Shown one piece after another: positions 22,857 to 31,353 of a stretch of DNA of 64,000 nt. Both the position numbers and the translations under genes were made by a program. The stretch comes from Kitasatospora phosalacinea (GTDB taxonomy: Bacteria > Actinomycetota > Actinomycetes > Streptomycetales > Streptomycetaceae). The stretch lies in NCBI RefSeq assembly GCF_000717185.1, contig NZ_JNYE01000070.1, positions 1 through 64,000 of the forward strand, read 5' to 3'. The notes below the pieces were generated by a model. The model did no database searches and was not told the origin of the DNA. It saw only the letters and a list, made by a program, of their open reading frames with translations. Numbering within the stretch: position 1 is the stretch's first letter; every line of letters begins with the position of its first letter.

Positions 22857-23909
22857 ATGACCGACGACCACGCGCCCGGGCGCACCGACGGGGTCCCCCT
22901 CGACCGGGGCCGCACCGCGCAGTTGCGGCTGCCCGCCGACCGGCCCGGCGGGCCGCCCGTCCCCGCCGTGGTGCTGCTGCACCCGTTCGGGGCCTGGGAC
23001 CGCGACGCCCAGCTGTCCGCCGAGGAGTCCGGGAACGGGCCGGTCCGGCTCTTCGCCGACCTCGGCGCCGCCCTGGTCGCCGCCGGGACCGGCGCCCTCT
23101 CCTACGACGCCCGCTTCCGCACCGAGGACCCGCAGGGCGGAGCGGGCTCGCCCCGGTTCACCTTCACCGGGCTGGTCGACGACGCCGTCCGGGCGGTCGG
23201 GCAGTTGCGCGCCCACCCCGCGGTGGACGCCGACCGGGTGCTGCTGCTGGGCGTCTCGATGGGCGCCGAGGTCGCGCTGGCCGCCGCCGAACGCCTCGGC
23301 GGCGAGAGCCGCCTGGTGGCGGTCGCCCCCAGCGCCGAGGCCCGCCCGGTGTTCCAGCGCTGGCTGGGCCTGGACCGGCGGCTGGAGTGGCTGGCCGCCG
23401 GGTTCACCGCCGCCGACGGCACCGTCGACCTCGCCGCCGCGCTCGCCGACACCACCGGCCGCAGCGGCTGGTGGGAGCCGTTCGACCTGGTCGGCCGCTT
23501 CGGCCCGCGCGCCGACCTCGAAGTGCTGCGCGCCGAACTGGCGCTGGAGTACGACGCTTGGGAGGACGCGGCGCTGGCCGGGGACGAGGCGTCGGCACCC
23601 GCCTCGTTCTGGCGCGACTGGTACGCCCAGCCCGCCCCGTACCGCCGCCTGGCCGGGATCACCGGCCGGATCGCCGTCCACGTCGGCGCCGAGGACTGGA
23701 CCACCCCCGTCCGGCAGGCCCACCTGCTGCACCGCGCCGCCCTGGCGCACGGCCTGCGCTCGCACCTGCACGTCCACCCGCGGCTGGGCCACCTGATGTC
23801 ACCCCGCACCGAGGACGGCCTGCGCACCTACGGGCCGTTCGACCCGGCCTTCCAACGCTCCCTCGTCGCCTCGGTCGACGACCTGCTCCAGCCGGACACC
23901 CGGGTCTGA
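22857..23909 (+). CDS. Alpha/beta hydrolase (dienelactone-hydrolase/acyl-peptidase-like)
   Basis: A 350-residue cytosolic hydrolase. An oxyanion-side motif VVLLHPFGAWDRD (residues about 37-49), the nucleophile elbow GVSMGAEVAL (Ser near residue 137), an acid near HVGAEDWTTP and the catalytic His in HPRLGHLMSP follow the normal order. The ATG at 22857 was preferred to the GTG 9 bp upstream. No substrate is suggested by the sequence. It is probably not part of the PKS/NRPS cluster proper. Confidence 0.8.
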   Translation: MTDDHAPGRTDGVPLDRGRTAQLRLPADRPGGPPVPAVVLLHPFGAWDRDAQLSAEESGNGPVRLFADLGAALVAAGTGALSYDARFRTEDPQGGAGSPRFTFTGLVDDAVRAVGQLRAHPAVDADRVLLLGVSMGAEVALAAAERLGGESRLVAVAPSAEARPVFQRWLGLDRRLEWLAAGFTAADGTVDLAAALADTTGRSGWWEPFDLVGRFGPRADLEVLRAELALEYDAWEDAALAGDEASAPASFWRDWYAQPAPYRRLAGITGRIAVHVGAEDWTTPVRQAHLLHRAALAHGLRSHLHVHPRLGHLMSPRTEDGLRTYGPFDPAFQRSLVASVDDLLQPDTRV

Positions 23910-24683
23910 CGCCCCGTCCGGCGGGAGGCGGTCGCGCCGGAACGGCGACGAGTCGTCAGGAGCCCTCGCGGGAGGCTTCTTGGAAGTCGACGACGGCCCC
24001 GCCGCACGTGCGGGCCCAGGCGGTCAGGGCGGCGATCGGTTCGGGCACGGGTCGGAGGCCAGCGAGTGCGGTAGGCACCGGGAGGTTCCTGCCGGGTCCG
24101 TGGCGTCCCCGTCGTGACCGCATCGCGCACGCACACCTACGTCCTCGTCCACGGCGCCTGGCACAGCGGCCGCCTCCGGGAGCGGCTCGTGCACCTGCTC
24201 GGCCCCGAGACGCGGCACTGGACACCCATGTCGCCGACCTCGTCGGCCTGTTGCCGACCGAGGACCTCACCGGTGTGGTCCTGGCCGGGCACAGCCATGC
24301 CGGGACGGTCGCCTCTGCCCCGGACGTACGTGCACTGTGTCGACGGCCTGCCGGACGGTGTCGTCCGTCGCCCGTCCCCGCGGTGCGGTCGGGCGACTGG
24401 CCTGCGCGGGTCCGGGAGTTGCGCAGCGGCCACGACCGCATGGTCACCGTACCGGGGGAGTTGGCCGAGCTTTTGATCCGGTCCGCGGTGCCGTTGCGGG
24501 GCGGTGCCGTTGCGGGGCGGTCCCGGGCCGCCGTGGTGCCGGGTTGCCGTGGTCCCGAAGGGGTTGCGCATCCCCCGGGAGAGCTACCCGGGCCGTCCCG
24601 TCGCGGGTGATTCGCGGCGGGCGGCGGTTTCCTAGCGTGGTGGTCAGGCCGGTGAGGGTCCGGCCACGACTGGGGAGGGCATC
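23910..24683. other. Gene-poor stretch with a decayed gene
   Basis: These 774 bp between the hydrolase and the CPBP gene hold no intact gene. On the minus strand, 23956-24090 would encode a plausible conserved-looking C-terminus (EPIAALTAWARTCGGAVVDFQE) whose upstream part is lost, possibly the tail of a helix-turn-helix regulator. The plus-strand hydrolase relic at 24114-24475 overlaps nothing else. The last 80 bp probably contain the CPBP promoter. Confidence 0.45.
24114..24475 (+). pseudogene. Alpha/beta hydrolase relic (frameshifted)
   Basis: The first frame gives THTYVLVHGAWHSGRLRERLVHLLGPE, a typical start of a small esterase (VLVHGAWH oxyanion loop). A second frame then gives ALDTHVADLVGLLPTEDLTGVVLAGHSHAG, containing the GHSxAG nucleophile elbow, and further on LRSGHDRMVTVPGELAELL, the catalytic His region. 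The cap region is missing and at least one frame change separates the parts (near 24215). The total length is far below the family's roughly 240 residues. This is a non-functional remnant. Confidence 0.75.
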
Positions 24684-25568
24684 ATGGGGACTGCCGCATC
24701 GGACACCACCGCTTCGACGCCGGAGGACGAGCGCGCGGACCGCGGGGCGCGCGGCGGGCGGCTCGGCCGGGCCGTGCGGTCGCCGCTCGGCTGGATGGTG
24801 GCGGGGATGGTCGGCGTCGGCCTGGTCTCGGGCCTGACGGCGACCGGGCCGGGGCCGGTGCCGGTGCTGGGGGCGGTCGCGGCGGTGGCCGTGTACCGGC
24901 TGGTCGGGCAGCGGGTGGCCCGGCGTCCGGTGCCGGAGGTGGCCCGGCGCGGGGCGGGGCGGGAACTGCTGCTCGGCGGCGGGATCGGCCTGGGGTTCGT
25001 CCTCGCCGCCGCGTTCCTGATCACGGCCCTCGGGGGCTACTCGTTCTCCTGGACGGGCGGGGGCGGCGTCCTGTCGCTGGTGGGGGGCGCGGTCGCGCTG
25101 CAGGTCGGGGCGGCGGTCAGCGAGGAGCTGCTGTTCCGCGGCCTCGCCCTGCAGGCCCTGGAGCAGCTGTGGGGCAGCCGGGCCGCCCTCGCGGTGACCT
25201 CGCTGTTCTTCGGGGTGGCGCACCTGGGCACGCCGGGGGCGACGGCGTGGGGCGGGCTGTCGATCGTGCTGGAGGCGGGCGCCCTGCTCGGGGCCGCGTT
25301 CCTGTGGCGGCGTAGCATCTGGTTCGTCGTGGGCCTGCACTTCGCCTGGAACACCGCGGAGCAGCTGCTGGGCATCCCGGTCTCCGGGCACGCCCCCGAG
25401 GGCCTGTTCACCGTCACCACGCACGGTTCGACGTTCCTGACCGGCGGCGGGTTCGGCCTGGAGGCGTCGGTGGTGCCCGTCCTGATCGCGCTGGCGCTGG
25501 CCGCCCGGATGCTCGTCCTCGCCCGCCGCGACGGCGGGATCAAGGCCCGTCGGAGCGCGGGCCGTTGA
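24684..25568 (+). CDS. CPBP-family intramembrane metalloprotease (Abi/CAAX-like)
   Basis: A 294-residue multi-pass membrane protein. The family's three motifs are present: EELLFRG (residues about 151-157), FFGVAH near residue 178 and HFAWN near residue 222, which form the Glu/His metal site. There are six or more hydrophobic segments. The ATG follows GGGGAGGGCATC. Its last codons overlap a possible TTG start of the kinase gene, so it is in one operon with the two-component system that follows. Such proteins may process membrane proteins; the substrate is unknown. Confidence 0.9.
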   Translation: MGTAASDTTASTPEDERADRGARGGRLGRAVRSPLGWMVAGMVGVGLVSGLTATGPGPVPVLGAVAAVAVYRLVGQRVARRPVPEVARRGAGRELLLGGGIGLGFVLAAAFLITALGGYSFSWTGGGGVLSLVGGAVALQVGAAVSEELLFRGLALQALEQLWGSRAALAVTSLFFGVAHLGTPGATAWGGLSIVLEAGALLGAAFLWRRSIWFVVGLHFAWNTAEQLLGIPVSGHAPEGLFTVTTHGSTFLTGGGFGLEASVVPVLIALALAARMLVLARRDGGIKARRSAGR

Positions 25569-25597
25569 GCACGGAACTGCTGGAGGAGGAAACGGAA

Positions 25598-26875
25598 GTG
25601 ACGGCCCGTCGGATGCGTTGGCTCCCTGCGCGGTTCGACCGGTGGCGGGAGCGGGGCGCGCAGCTCGGGAGGGCCCTGCCGGGGAGCGTCCCACCGGGGA
25701 GCGTCCCGCTGGGGGACGGTGCCCTCGCCCTGGTGCTGGCGCTGGCGGCCTTCGTGCCGACCCTGGCCGGCATCGGCGCGCAGATCGGCGACCTGCCCGA
25801 GCGGCCCGCGAGCGCGCTGGGGCTCGGGCTGGTGCTGGCCCAGGCCCTGCCGCTGGCGGTGCGCCGCAGGTGGCCCGCGGCCTGCCTGGCCGCCGTCGGG
25901 ACCGCGTTCGCCGTGCACCAGGCGCTGGGCTTCGCGACGACGTTCGCGAGCACGGGGCTGTACCTGGCCCTGTACTCCGCCGGGGCCCACCAGCCCCGCC
26001 ACCGCCCCGCGCTGGCCGCCGCCGCGGCCGCGGGCTACGCCGCGCTGGCCGTCGTCCTGCACCGCCTCGGCTCCCCGCAGTCCGTGCCGGACTACCTGGC
26101 GTTCTTCCTGGTGCTGGCCGCGGCCGCGCTGCTGGGCGGCGCGGTGCGCGCCCGGCGGACGGACGAGGCGCAGCGGCGGCGGACGGCCGCCGAGGCGGCC
26201 ACCACGGCCGAACGGGCCCGGATCGCGCGCGAGTTGCACGACGTGGTCACCCACCACGTGACGGCCATGGTGGTCCAGGCCGACGCGGCGCAGTTCCTGG
26301 TCGGCTCCGCGCCGGAGCGCGCCGCGGAGAGCATGGCGGCGGTCAGCGACACCGGACGCCGGGCGCTGACCGAACTCCGTTACCTGCTGGGCGTCCTGGA
26401 GGCGACCGGTGACGCGGCGACCGCCGAGTCGGCGGCCGCGGACCGGGCCCCGACCCTGGGCCGGGTGGGGGACCTGGTCGAGCGGGCCCGCCGGGCCGGG
26501 CAGCCGGTCGAGTTCACCCGGCACGGCGAGCGGCGCCCGCACGGCGTGGACGTGGAACTGGCCGCCTACCGGGTGGTGCAGGAGGCGCTCACCAACGCGC
26601 TCAAGTACGCGGCCGGGCAGCCGACCCGGGTCCTGCTCCGCTACGGCGACGCGCACCTCGCGATCGAGGTGGCCACGGACGGGCCCGCCCCTGCCGCCGC
26701 CCCTGCCGCCGCGGCCCGCGGGGACGGACGCGGGGACGGACGCGGGGGCGGACGCGGACTGGCGGGGCTGCGCGAACGGGTGCGGATGCTGGGTGGTGAA
26801 CTGGAGTCAGGCCCCGGGCCCGCGGGCGGTTTCGCGGTCCGGGCCACGATCCCGTCCGAGCCCCTCCAGGAGTGA
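25598..26875 (+). CDS. Sensor histidine kinase (NarL/DesK type)
   Basis: A 425-residue membrane kinase. The N-terminal half has four to five hydrophobic helices with little extracytoplasmic sequence. The HisKA_3 phosphoacceptor is ERARIARELHDVVTHHVTAMV (His near residue 215), and a short HATPase domain has AAYRVVQEALTNALKYA (N box) and GRGLAGLRERVRMLGG (G box). The GTG at 25598 was chosen because GGAGGAGGAAACGGAA precedes it; a TTG at 25565 overlapping the CPBP stop is the alternative. Its partner response regulator is 7 bp downstream. Confidence 0.92.
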   Translation: MTARRMRWLPARFDRWRERGAQLGRALPGSVPPGSVPLGDGALALVLALAAFVPTLAGIGAQIGDLPERPASALGLGLVLAQALPLAVRRRWPAACLAAVGTAFAVHQALGFATTFASTGLYLALYSAGAHQPRHRPALAAAAAAGYAALAVVLHRLGSPQSVPDYLAFFLVLAAAALLGGAVRARRTDEAQRRRTAAEAATTAERARIARELHDVVTHHVTAMVVQADAAQFLVGSAPERAAESMAAVSDTGRRALTELRYLLGVLEATGDAATAESAAADRAPTLGRVGDLVERARRAGQPVEFTRHGERRPHGVDVELAAYRVVQEALTNALKYAAGQPTRVLLRYGDAHLAIEVATDGPAPAAAPAAAARGDGRGDGRGGGRGLAGLRERVRMLGGELESGPGPAGGFAVRATIPSEPLQE

Positions 26876-26882
26876 CCGCCCA

Positions 26883-27584
26883 GTGACCACCGTGAACGAA
26901 GCCCCGGCGCCGATCCGCGTGCTCGTCTGCGACGACCAGGCGCTGGTGCGGACCGGCTACGTCACCATCTTCTCCGCGCAGCCCGACATGGAGGTCGTCG
27001 GGGAGGCCGAGAACGGCCACGAGGCGGTCCGGGCCGCCCGGGAACTGCGCCCCGACGTGGTCGTGATGGACATCCGGATGCCCCTGCTCGACGGCATCGA
27101 GGCGACCCGGCAACTGGCCGGGCCGGAGGCGGCGGGCGCGCCGAAGGTCCTGGTCGTCACCACCTTCAACGTCGACGCCCACGTCTACGACGCGCTGCGC
27201 GCCGGGGCGAGCGGCTTCCTGCTCAAGGACGCGCCGCCGCTGGAACTCGTCAACGGCATCCGCACCGTCGCCCGCGGCGAGGCCCTGCTGGCACCCGCCG
27301 TCACCCGCCACCTGATCGGCCACTTCGCCCGGCACCTGCGCCCGGCCGCCGCCTCCGGGACGGCCGGGCAGGACGTGGTGCGCGCGCTGACCCCCCGCGA
27401 GCTGGAGGTGTTCCGGCTGATCGCCGAGGGGTCGTCGAACGCGGAGATCGCCGCGGCGCTGTTCATCACGCCGGAGACCGTCAAGACCTACGTGTCCCGG
27501 ATCCTGGCCAAGCTCGGCCTGCGCGACCGCGTCCAGGCCGTCGTCCTCGCCCACCGGGCCGGGCTGGTGCCCGGCGCGCAGTGA
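26883..27584 (+). CDS. Response regulator (NarL/FixJ family)
   Basis: A 233-residue DNA-binding response regulator. The receiver domain has the acidic pair in VLVCDDQALVR, phosphoacceptor Asp in VVMDIRMPLLDG near residue 63, and Lys in FLLKDAPP. The C-terminal LuxR HTH reads LTPRELEVFRLIAEGSSNAEIAAAL and ETVKTYVSRILAKLGLRDR. The GTG at 26883 lies 10 nt after AGGAG. It pairs with the kinase just upstream and may control the CPBP protease gene of the same operon. Confidence 0.93.
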   Translation: MTTVNEAPAPIRVLVCDDQALVRTGYVTIFSAQPDMEVVGEAENGHEAVRAARELRPDVVVMDIRMPLLDGIEATRQLAGPEAAGAPKVLVVTTFNVDAHVYDALRAGASGFLLKDAPPLELVNGIRTVARGEALLAPAVTRHLIGHFARHLRPAAASGTAGQDVVRALTPRELEVFRLIAEGSSNAEIAAALFITPETVKTYVSRILAKLGLRDRVQAVVLAHRAGLVPGAQ

Positions 27585-27652
27585 GCCGCCCCCTCAGCGT
27601 CCCCTCCCCGCCCCCTCAGCAGCTCCCTCAACGTCCCCCCCCAACGTCCCCT

Positions 27653-28315
27653 TCACGCCTCCGGATCGGCCCGCGGCACCCACCCGCGGTCGGCGCCGGT
27701 GCGGATCAACGTCCGGGCGTAGTCCCACAGTTCGGCGGAAGCGTCGCCGATGGCGGACTTGCGGGCCAGCACCTCGGCGTCGGTGACCCCCGGCGTGCGC
27801 CAAGTGCCGCCGCGGTTCCCGTAGTTGAGCAGCAGCGGCTGGAGGCGGTCCATCGCCTTGGCGAACCGGGCCTCCGCGCTGCCGCGTTCCTCGAACTCGT
27901 CCCAGAGCGCCCGGAAGCGGTCGCGCTGGTCGTCGGGCAGGATCGCGAACAGCCGGTCGGCGGCCAGCCGTTCGCGCTCCTCCTGGTCGGCGCCCGCCGC
28001 GGAGTCGTAGAGCGGGGTGTCCCCGGCGTAGATCTCCACCAGGTCGTGCAGCACGACCATGGCGAGGACCTTGACCACGTCGACCGGCTCGTCCGCGTAC
28101 TCGGCGAGGACCAGGACCATCAGCGCGAGGTGCCAGGAGTGCTCGGCGTCGTTCTCCCGCCGGTCGGCGGCCAGCAGCGGGCTCTGCCGCAGGACGTTCT
28201 TGAGCTGGTCGACCTCGATGACGAACTCGATCTGCCGACGCAGCCGTTCGGGCGTGCCGTCGGGCTGCGGCACGGCCGCGGCGAACTCCGGGGTCGGGCG
28301 GTCGTCGTGGGACAC
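27653..28315 (-). CDS. HD-domain phosphohydrolase (YfbR-like)
   Basis: A 220-residue metal-dependent HD hydrolase. Metal ligands are visible as AEHSWHLA (His pair), VVLHDLVEIYAGDT (the HD pair) and the downstream Asp. This order matches the 5'-deoxynucleotidase YfbR/HDDC2 group, which dephosphorylates dNMPs. The GTG at 28315 follows AGGAGG; the longer ORF upstream is discounted. It is transcribed divergently from the LPMO gene and shows no functional link to it. Confidence 0.85.
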   Translation of the reverse strand: MSHDDRPTPEFAAAVPQPDGTPERLRRQIEFVIEVDQLKNVLRQSPLLAADRRENDAEHSWHLALMVLVLAEYADEPVDVVKVLAMVVLHDLVEIYAGDTPLYDSAAGADQEERERLAADRLFAILPDDQRDRFRALWDEFEERGSAEARFAKAMDRLQPLLLNYGNRGGTWRTPGVTDAEVLARKSAIGDASAELWDYARTLIRTGADRGWVPRADPEA

Positions 28316-28480
28316 GGGGCCTCCTGGTGCGGGATGCCGACGGCTCGCCGGGAGCGACGGCAGCGGTACCGGAGCAGGATAGGCACGGTGGAGGAGGGAA
28401 CGGCGCCCGGCGGGGGCGTGCGCCGCCAACCTCGTTCCACACCAAGGGACTTGATCGTTTTCAGGCTTTCAGGGCGACGG

Positions 28481-28529
28481 TTTACACGCCCTTGACAGCC
28501 CGTTACCTTGAGGCCTGGGAGCGCTCCCA
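28481..28529 (+). promoter_or_regulatory. Promoter with CebR-type operator before the LPMO gene
   Basis: A -35-like TTTACA (28481-28486) and a -10-like TACCTT (28504-28509) are 17 bp apart. Just downstream lies the perfect 14-bp palindrome TGGGAGCGCTCCCA (28516-28529), identical to the binding site of CebR, the cellobiose/cellotriose-responsive LacI-family repressor of cellulose-use genes in Streptomyces. Binding here would block transcription start. A second 15-bp palindrome, GCTCATG-G-CATGAGC, lies at 28541-28555. Confidence 0.8.
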
Positions 28530-28576
28530 GAAACCCCCACGCTCATGGCATGAGCACGTCTTTTCCCCAGTCAGAA

Positions 28577-28608
28577 GGCCTGCCCCGCCGGGACGGCACG
28601 GGCAGGCC
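28577..28608 (+). promoter_or_regulatory. 5'-UTR hairpin of the LPMO transcript
   Basis: The arms GGCCTGCCC (28577-28585) and GGGCAGGCC (28600-28608) are perfectly complementary with a 14-nt loop. They end 26 nt before the LPMO start. The hairpin could stabilise the mRNA or influence initiation; no known riboswitch was recognised. Confidence 0.5.
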
Positions 28609-28634
28609 CCCTCCACCGAGGTGGTGAAAGTTTC

Positions 28635-29810
28635 ATGTCACGACGTAAGACCCCCACGATCGTCGCGGCTCTCGCAACCGCGGTCGCGACGATCTGTGCG
28701 CTGCTGTTGGGCCTCTCCTCGGCCCAGGCGCACGGCGTGGCGATCGTGCCCGGCTCGCGCACGTACCTGTGCTACCAGGACGGGCTCACCGGGAACGGCG
28801 CCCTGACGCCGACCAACCCCGCCTGCCAGGCGGCCGTTGCGCAGAGCGGCACCACGCCGCTCTACAACTGGTTCGCCGTGCTGGACTCCAACGCGGGCGG
28901 CCGCGGCCAGGGGTACGTTCCGGACGGCACCCTGTGCAGCGCCGGGAACAAGTCCCCGTACGACTTCTCCGCGTACAACGCCCCCCGCGACGACTGGCCC
29001 AAGACGCACCTGACCTCCGGCGCCACGATCGAGGTCGACTACTCCAACTGGGCTGCCCACCCCGGGGAGTTCCGGGTCTACCTGACCAAGCAGGGCTGGT
29101 CCCCCACCACCCCGCTGGCCTGGGCCGACCTGAGCCTGGTCAGCACCGTCGCCAACCCGCCGCAGGTCGGCAGCTCCGGGGCCGACGGCGGCCACTACTA
29201 CTGGAACCTGGCCCTTCCGGCGGGCCGCAGCGGCGCCGCGCTGATGTTCATCCAGTGGGTGCGGTCGGACAGCCAGGAGAACTTCTTCTCCTGCTCCGAC
29301 CTGGTCTTCGACGGTGGCCACGGCGAGGTGACCGGCATCCACCAGCCGACCTCCTCGTCCAGCCCCAGCCCGAGCACGGGCACCAGTCCGAGCGCGAGCC
29401 CGAGCACCAGCCCGAGCACGAGCGCGAGTGCGAGCCCGAGTGCGAGCGCGAGCGTGAGCCCGGGCACGAGCCCGTCGCCGTCCTCGTCCGGGACGATGCC
29501 GAGCAGCGGCTGCATGGCGATGTACAGCGTCGTCAGCTCCTGGGGCGGCGGTTTCCAGGGGTCGGTCGAGGTGATGAACCACAACTCCAAGCCGGTCAGC
29601 TCCTGGACGCTGAAGTGGCAGACGGGCGCGGGCACCACCATCACCAACCTGTGGAACGGGACGCTGACCACCTCCGGCAGCGACGTGACGGTGAAGAACG
29701 TCGCCTACAACGGCACCATCGGCGCGGACTCCAGCACCACCTTCGGCTTCACCGCCAACTCCTCCGGCAACAACTTCCCGACCGGCTCCATCACCTGCAC
29801 CGCTTCGTGA
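28635..29810 (+). CDS. AA10 lytic polysaccharide monooxygenase with CBM2
   Basis: A 391-residue secreted copper enzyme that cleaves crystalline cellulose or chitin oxidatively. A Sec signal peptide (residues 1-32, RRK then a hydrophobic run ending SSAQA) is cut before His33, so the mature protein starts HGVAIVPGSRTYLC; this His1 and a second His (in THLTSG or AAHPGEF) form the copper brace. The AA10 domain extends to about residue 235. A Ser/Pro/Thr-rich linker (residues about 238-290) leads to a family 2 carbohydrate-binding module with Cys at both ends (SGCMAMYSVVSSWGGGFQ to ITCTAS). The CBM2 and the CebR box both favour cellulose as substrate. Confidence 0.94.
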   Translation: MSRRKTPTIVAALATAVATICALLLGLSSAQAHGVAIVPGSRTYLCYQDGLTGNGALTPTNPACQAAVAQSGTTPLYNWFAVLDSNAGGRGQGYVPDGTLCSAGNKSPYDFSAYNAPRDDWPKTHLTSGATIEVDYSNWAAHPGEFRVYLTKQGWSPTTPLAWADLSLVSTVANPPQVGSSGADGGHYYWNLALPAGRSGAALMFIQWVRSDSQENFFSCSDLVFDGGHGEVTGIHQPTSSSSPSPSTGTSPSASPSTSPSTSASASPSASASVSPGTSPSPSSSGTMPSSGCMAMYSVVSSWGGGFQGSVEVMNHNSKPVSSWTLKWQTGAGTTITNLWNGTLTTSGSDVTVKNVAYNGTIGADSSTTFGFTANSSGNNFPTGSITCTAS

Positions 29811-29819
29811 CCCCCGCGC

Positions 29820-29866
29820 CCCGGGCCGGGGCCGCCGTGCAGTCCGCGGCGGCCCCGGCCCGGGGC
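29820..29866 (+). terminator. Strong hairpin after the LPMO gene
   Basis: A perfect 19-bp inverted repeat (CCCCGGGCCGGGGCCGCCG and its complement) with a 9-nt loop begins 9 nt after the LPMO stop. It lacks a U-tract. The next gene starts 46 nt later on the same strand, so it may act as a partial terminator or as 3'-end protection for the LPMO message. Confidence 0.75.
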
Positions 29867-29912
29867 CCGCACGACCCACAGACACGCACCGACGACGCAA
29901 GGAGGTTTCGAC

Positions 29913-31178
29913 ATGGTGCGAGGCAACGGGCGGGTACGCGGCGGGCGGCGCGCCCCGGTGGCGGTGCTCGCCGTGCTCGCGGTGGTCCTCGGCGTGCTGG
30001 CCGGGCTCGGTCAGCACCCGACCCCGGCCTGGGGAGCGGGCAGCGCGGCCTGCCAGGTCTCCTGGACGAACAACGAGTGGACCGGCGGCTTCACCGCGCA
30101 GGTATCGGTCACCAACTCGGGTGCAGCGGTCAGCAGTTGGAAGCTGACCTGGACGTTCCCGGCCGGTCAGCAGGTCACCTCGGCCTGGAACGCCCAGGTG
30201 AGCCAGAGCGGCACCGCCGTCACGGCGAGCAGCCTGAGCTACAACGGGACGGTCGCCAGCGGCGGTTCGGCGTCCTTCGGGATGCAGGGCACCTGGACGG
30301 GCAGCAACCCCGCCCCCGGTGACTTCGCCTTCAACGGGGCTTCCTGCCAAGGGGGTTCGAGCCCCACGCCGAGCCCGAGCCCGTCCGCGAGCGCGTCCCC
30401 GAGTCCGTCCGCGTCCGCGTCCCCGAGTCCGTCCGCGAGCGCGTCCGCGAGCCCCAGCCCGAGCGCCAGTTCCACCGGCGGCGGGGGCACCGGCTGTTCC
30501 GGGGCGGTGGTCTGCTCGGGCTTCGAGGACCAGAACGGCAGTGCCCTGACCGGTGACTGGACGGTCGCCGCCCCCGACTGCGCGGGCGCGGGCACGGTGA
30601 CGGTCGACACCGCGGTGGTCCACGGCGGCAGCCGTTCGCTGCGGGTCAACGGCCAAGCCGGTTACTGCAACCACGTGTTCGCGGCCACCACGAAGAACGT
30701 GTCCGCCGTCGGCCCGGTGGTCTACGCCCGCTACTGGGTCCGGCACACCACCGCGCTCCCGGCCGACCACATCGCGATGGTCACCATGGAGGACGCGAAC
30801 AACGGCAACAAGCACCTGCGCCTGGGCGGCCAGAACGGCGCCCTGCAGTGGAACCGCGAGTCCGACGACGCCACGCTGCCCGCGCAGAGCCCGGTCGGCG
30901 TGTCGCAGAGCGTGCCGCTGCCGGTGAACCAGTGGGTCTGCGTCCGCTTCGCCGTGGACACCACCAAGCAGTCCATGGACACCTGGCTGAACGACCAGCT
31001 GGTGCCCGGCCTGCACGACGACGGCGTCCCCACCGCCGACATCGACCAGCAGTGGCTCAGCCGCACCACCGCCCCCCGCCCGGTCACCCTGGACCTCGGC
31101 TGGGAGGCGTACGGGAACGGCTCCGACACCCTCTGGTACGACGACGTGGCCCTGGGCTCCGCGCCGATCGCCTGCTGA
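29913..31178 (+). CDS. Secreted CBM2 protein with Cip1-like C-terminal domain
   Basis: A 421-residue exported protein. The signal peptide (Arg-rich start, hydrophobic core, cut near PAWGAGSA) is followed directly by CBM2 (residues about 45-145, CQVSWTNNEWTGGFTAQV to FAFNGASC). A Ser/Pro/Ala linker of about 35 residues leads to a roughly 225-residue domain beginning CSGAVVCSGFED. The latter (GSRSLRVNGQAGYCNH, YARYWVRHTTALPADHIAMVTMED, ending DTLWYDDVALGSAPIAC) looks like the core of fungal Cip1, a cellulase-coregulated beta-jelly-roll protein with reported lyase activity in some members. A good ribosome site (AAGGAGG) precedes the ATG. It probably works with the LPMO on plant cell wall. The Cip1 assignment is from memory of the family. 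Confidence 0.75.
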   Translation: MVRGNGRVRGGRRAPVAVLAVLAVVLGVLAGLGQHPTPAWGAGSAACQVSWTNNEWTGGFTAQVSVTNSGAAVSSWKLTWTFPAGQQVTSAWNAQVSQSGTAVTASSLSYNGTVASGGSASFGMQGTWTGSNPAPGDFAFNGASCQGGSSPTPSPSPSASASPSPSASASPSPSASASASPSPSASSTGGGGTGCSGAVVCSGFEDQNGSALTGDWTVAAPDCAGAGTVTVDTAVVHGGSRSLRVNGQAGYCNHVFAATTKNVSAVGPVVYARYWVRHTTALPADHIAMVTMEDANNGNKHLRLGGQNGALQWNRESDDATLPAQSPVGVSQSVPLPVNQWVCVRFAVDTTKQSMDTWLNDQLVPGLHDDGVPTADIDQQWLSRTTAPRPVTLDLGWEAYGNGSDTLWYDDVALGSAPIAC

Positions 31179-31195
31179 GGGAAGGGGGTTGACGG

Positions 31196-31227
31196 CGCCG
31201 CGCGCCCTCTCGGAGGGGCGCGCGGCG
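31196..31227 (+). terminator. Terminator hairpin after the CBM2/Cip1-like gene
   Basis: A perfect 12-bp stem, CGCCGCGCGCCC / GGGCGCGCGGCG, with an 8-nt loop starts 17 nt after the stop codon. The region up to 31353 also holds a 9-bp direct repeat (GGACACCCG, three copies, about 31311-31337) and no gene. Confidence 0.8.
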
Positions 31228-31353
31228 TTCCGTGACCGCGGCCCGGAGCGCCGCGCGGAGTCGCACCCCGGAGGTCTTCGTCGTCCTCGACGGCGCTCCG
31301 GTGGGGAGACCGGGACACCCGGACACCCGGACACCGGGGCGGCGGGCAGCGGG

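Noticed and set aside
28638..31334. 898-codon minus-strand open frame under the LPMO and CBM2 genes
   Set aside because: It is antisense to two well-supported secreted proteins, low in complexity and without motifs.
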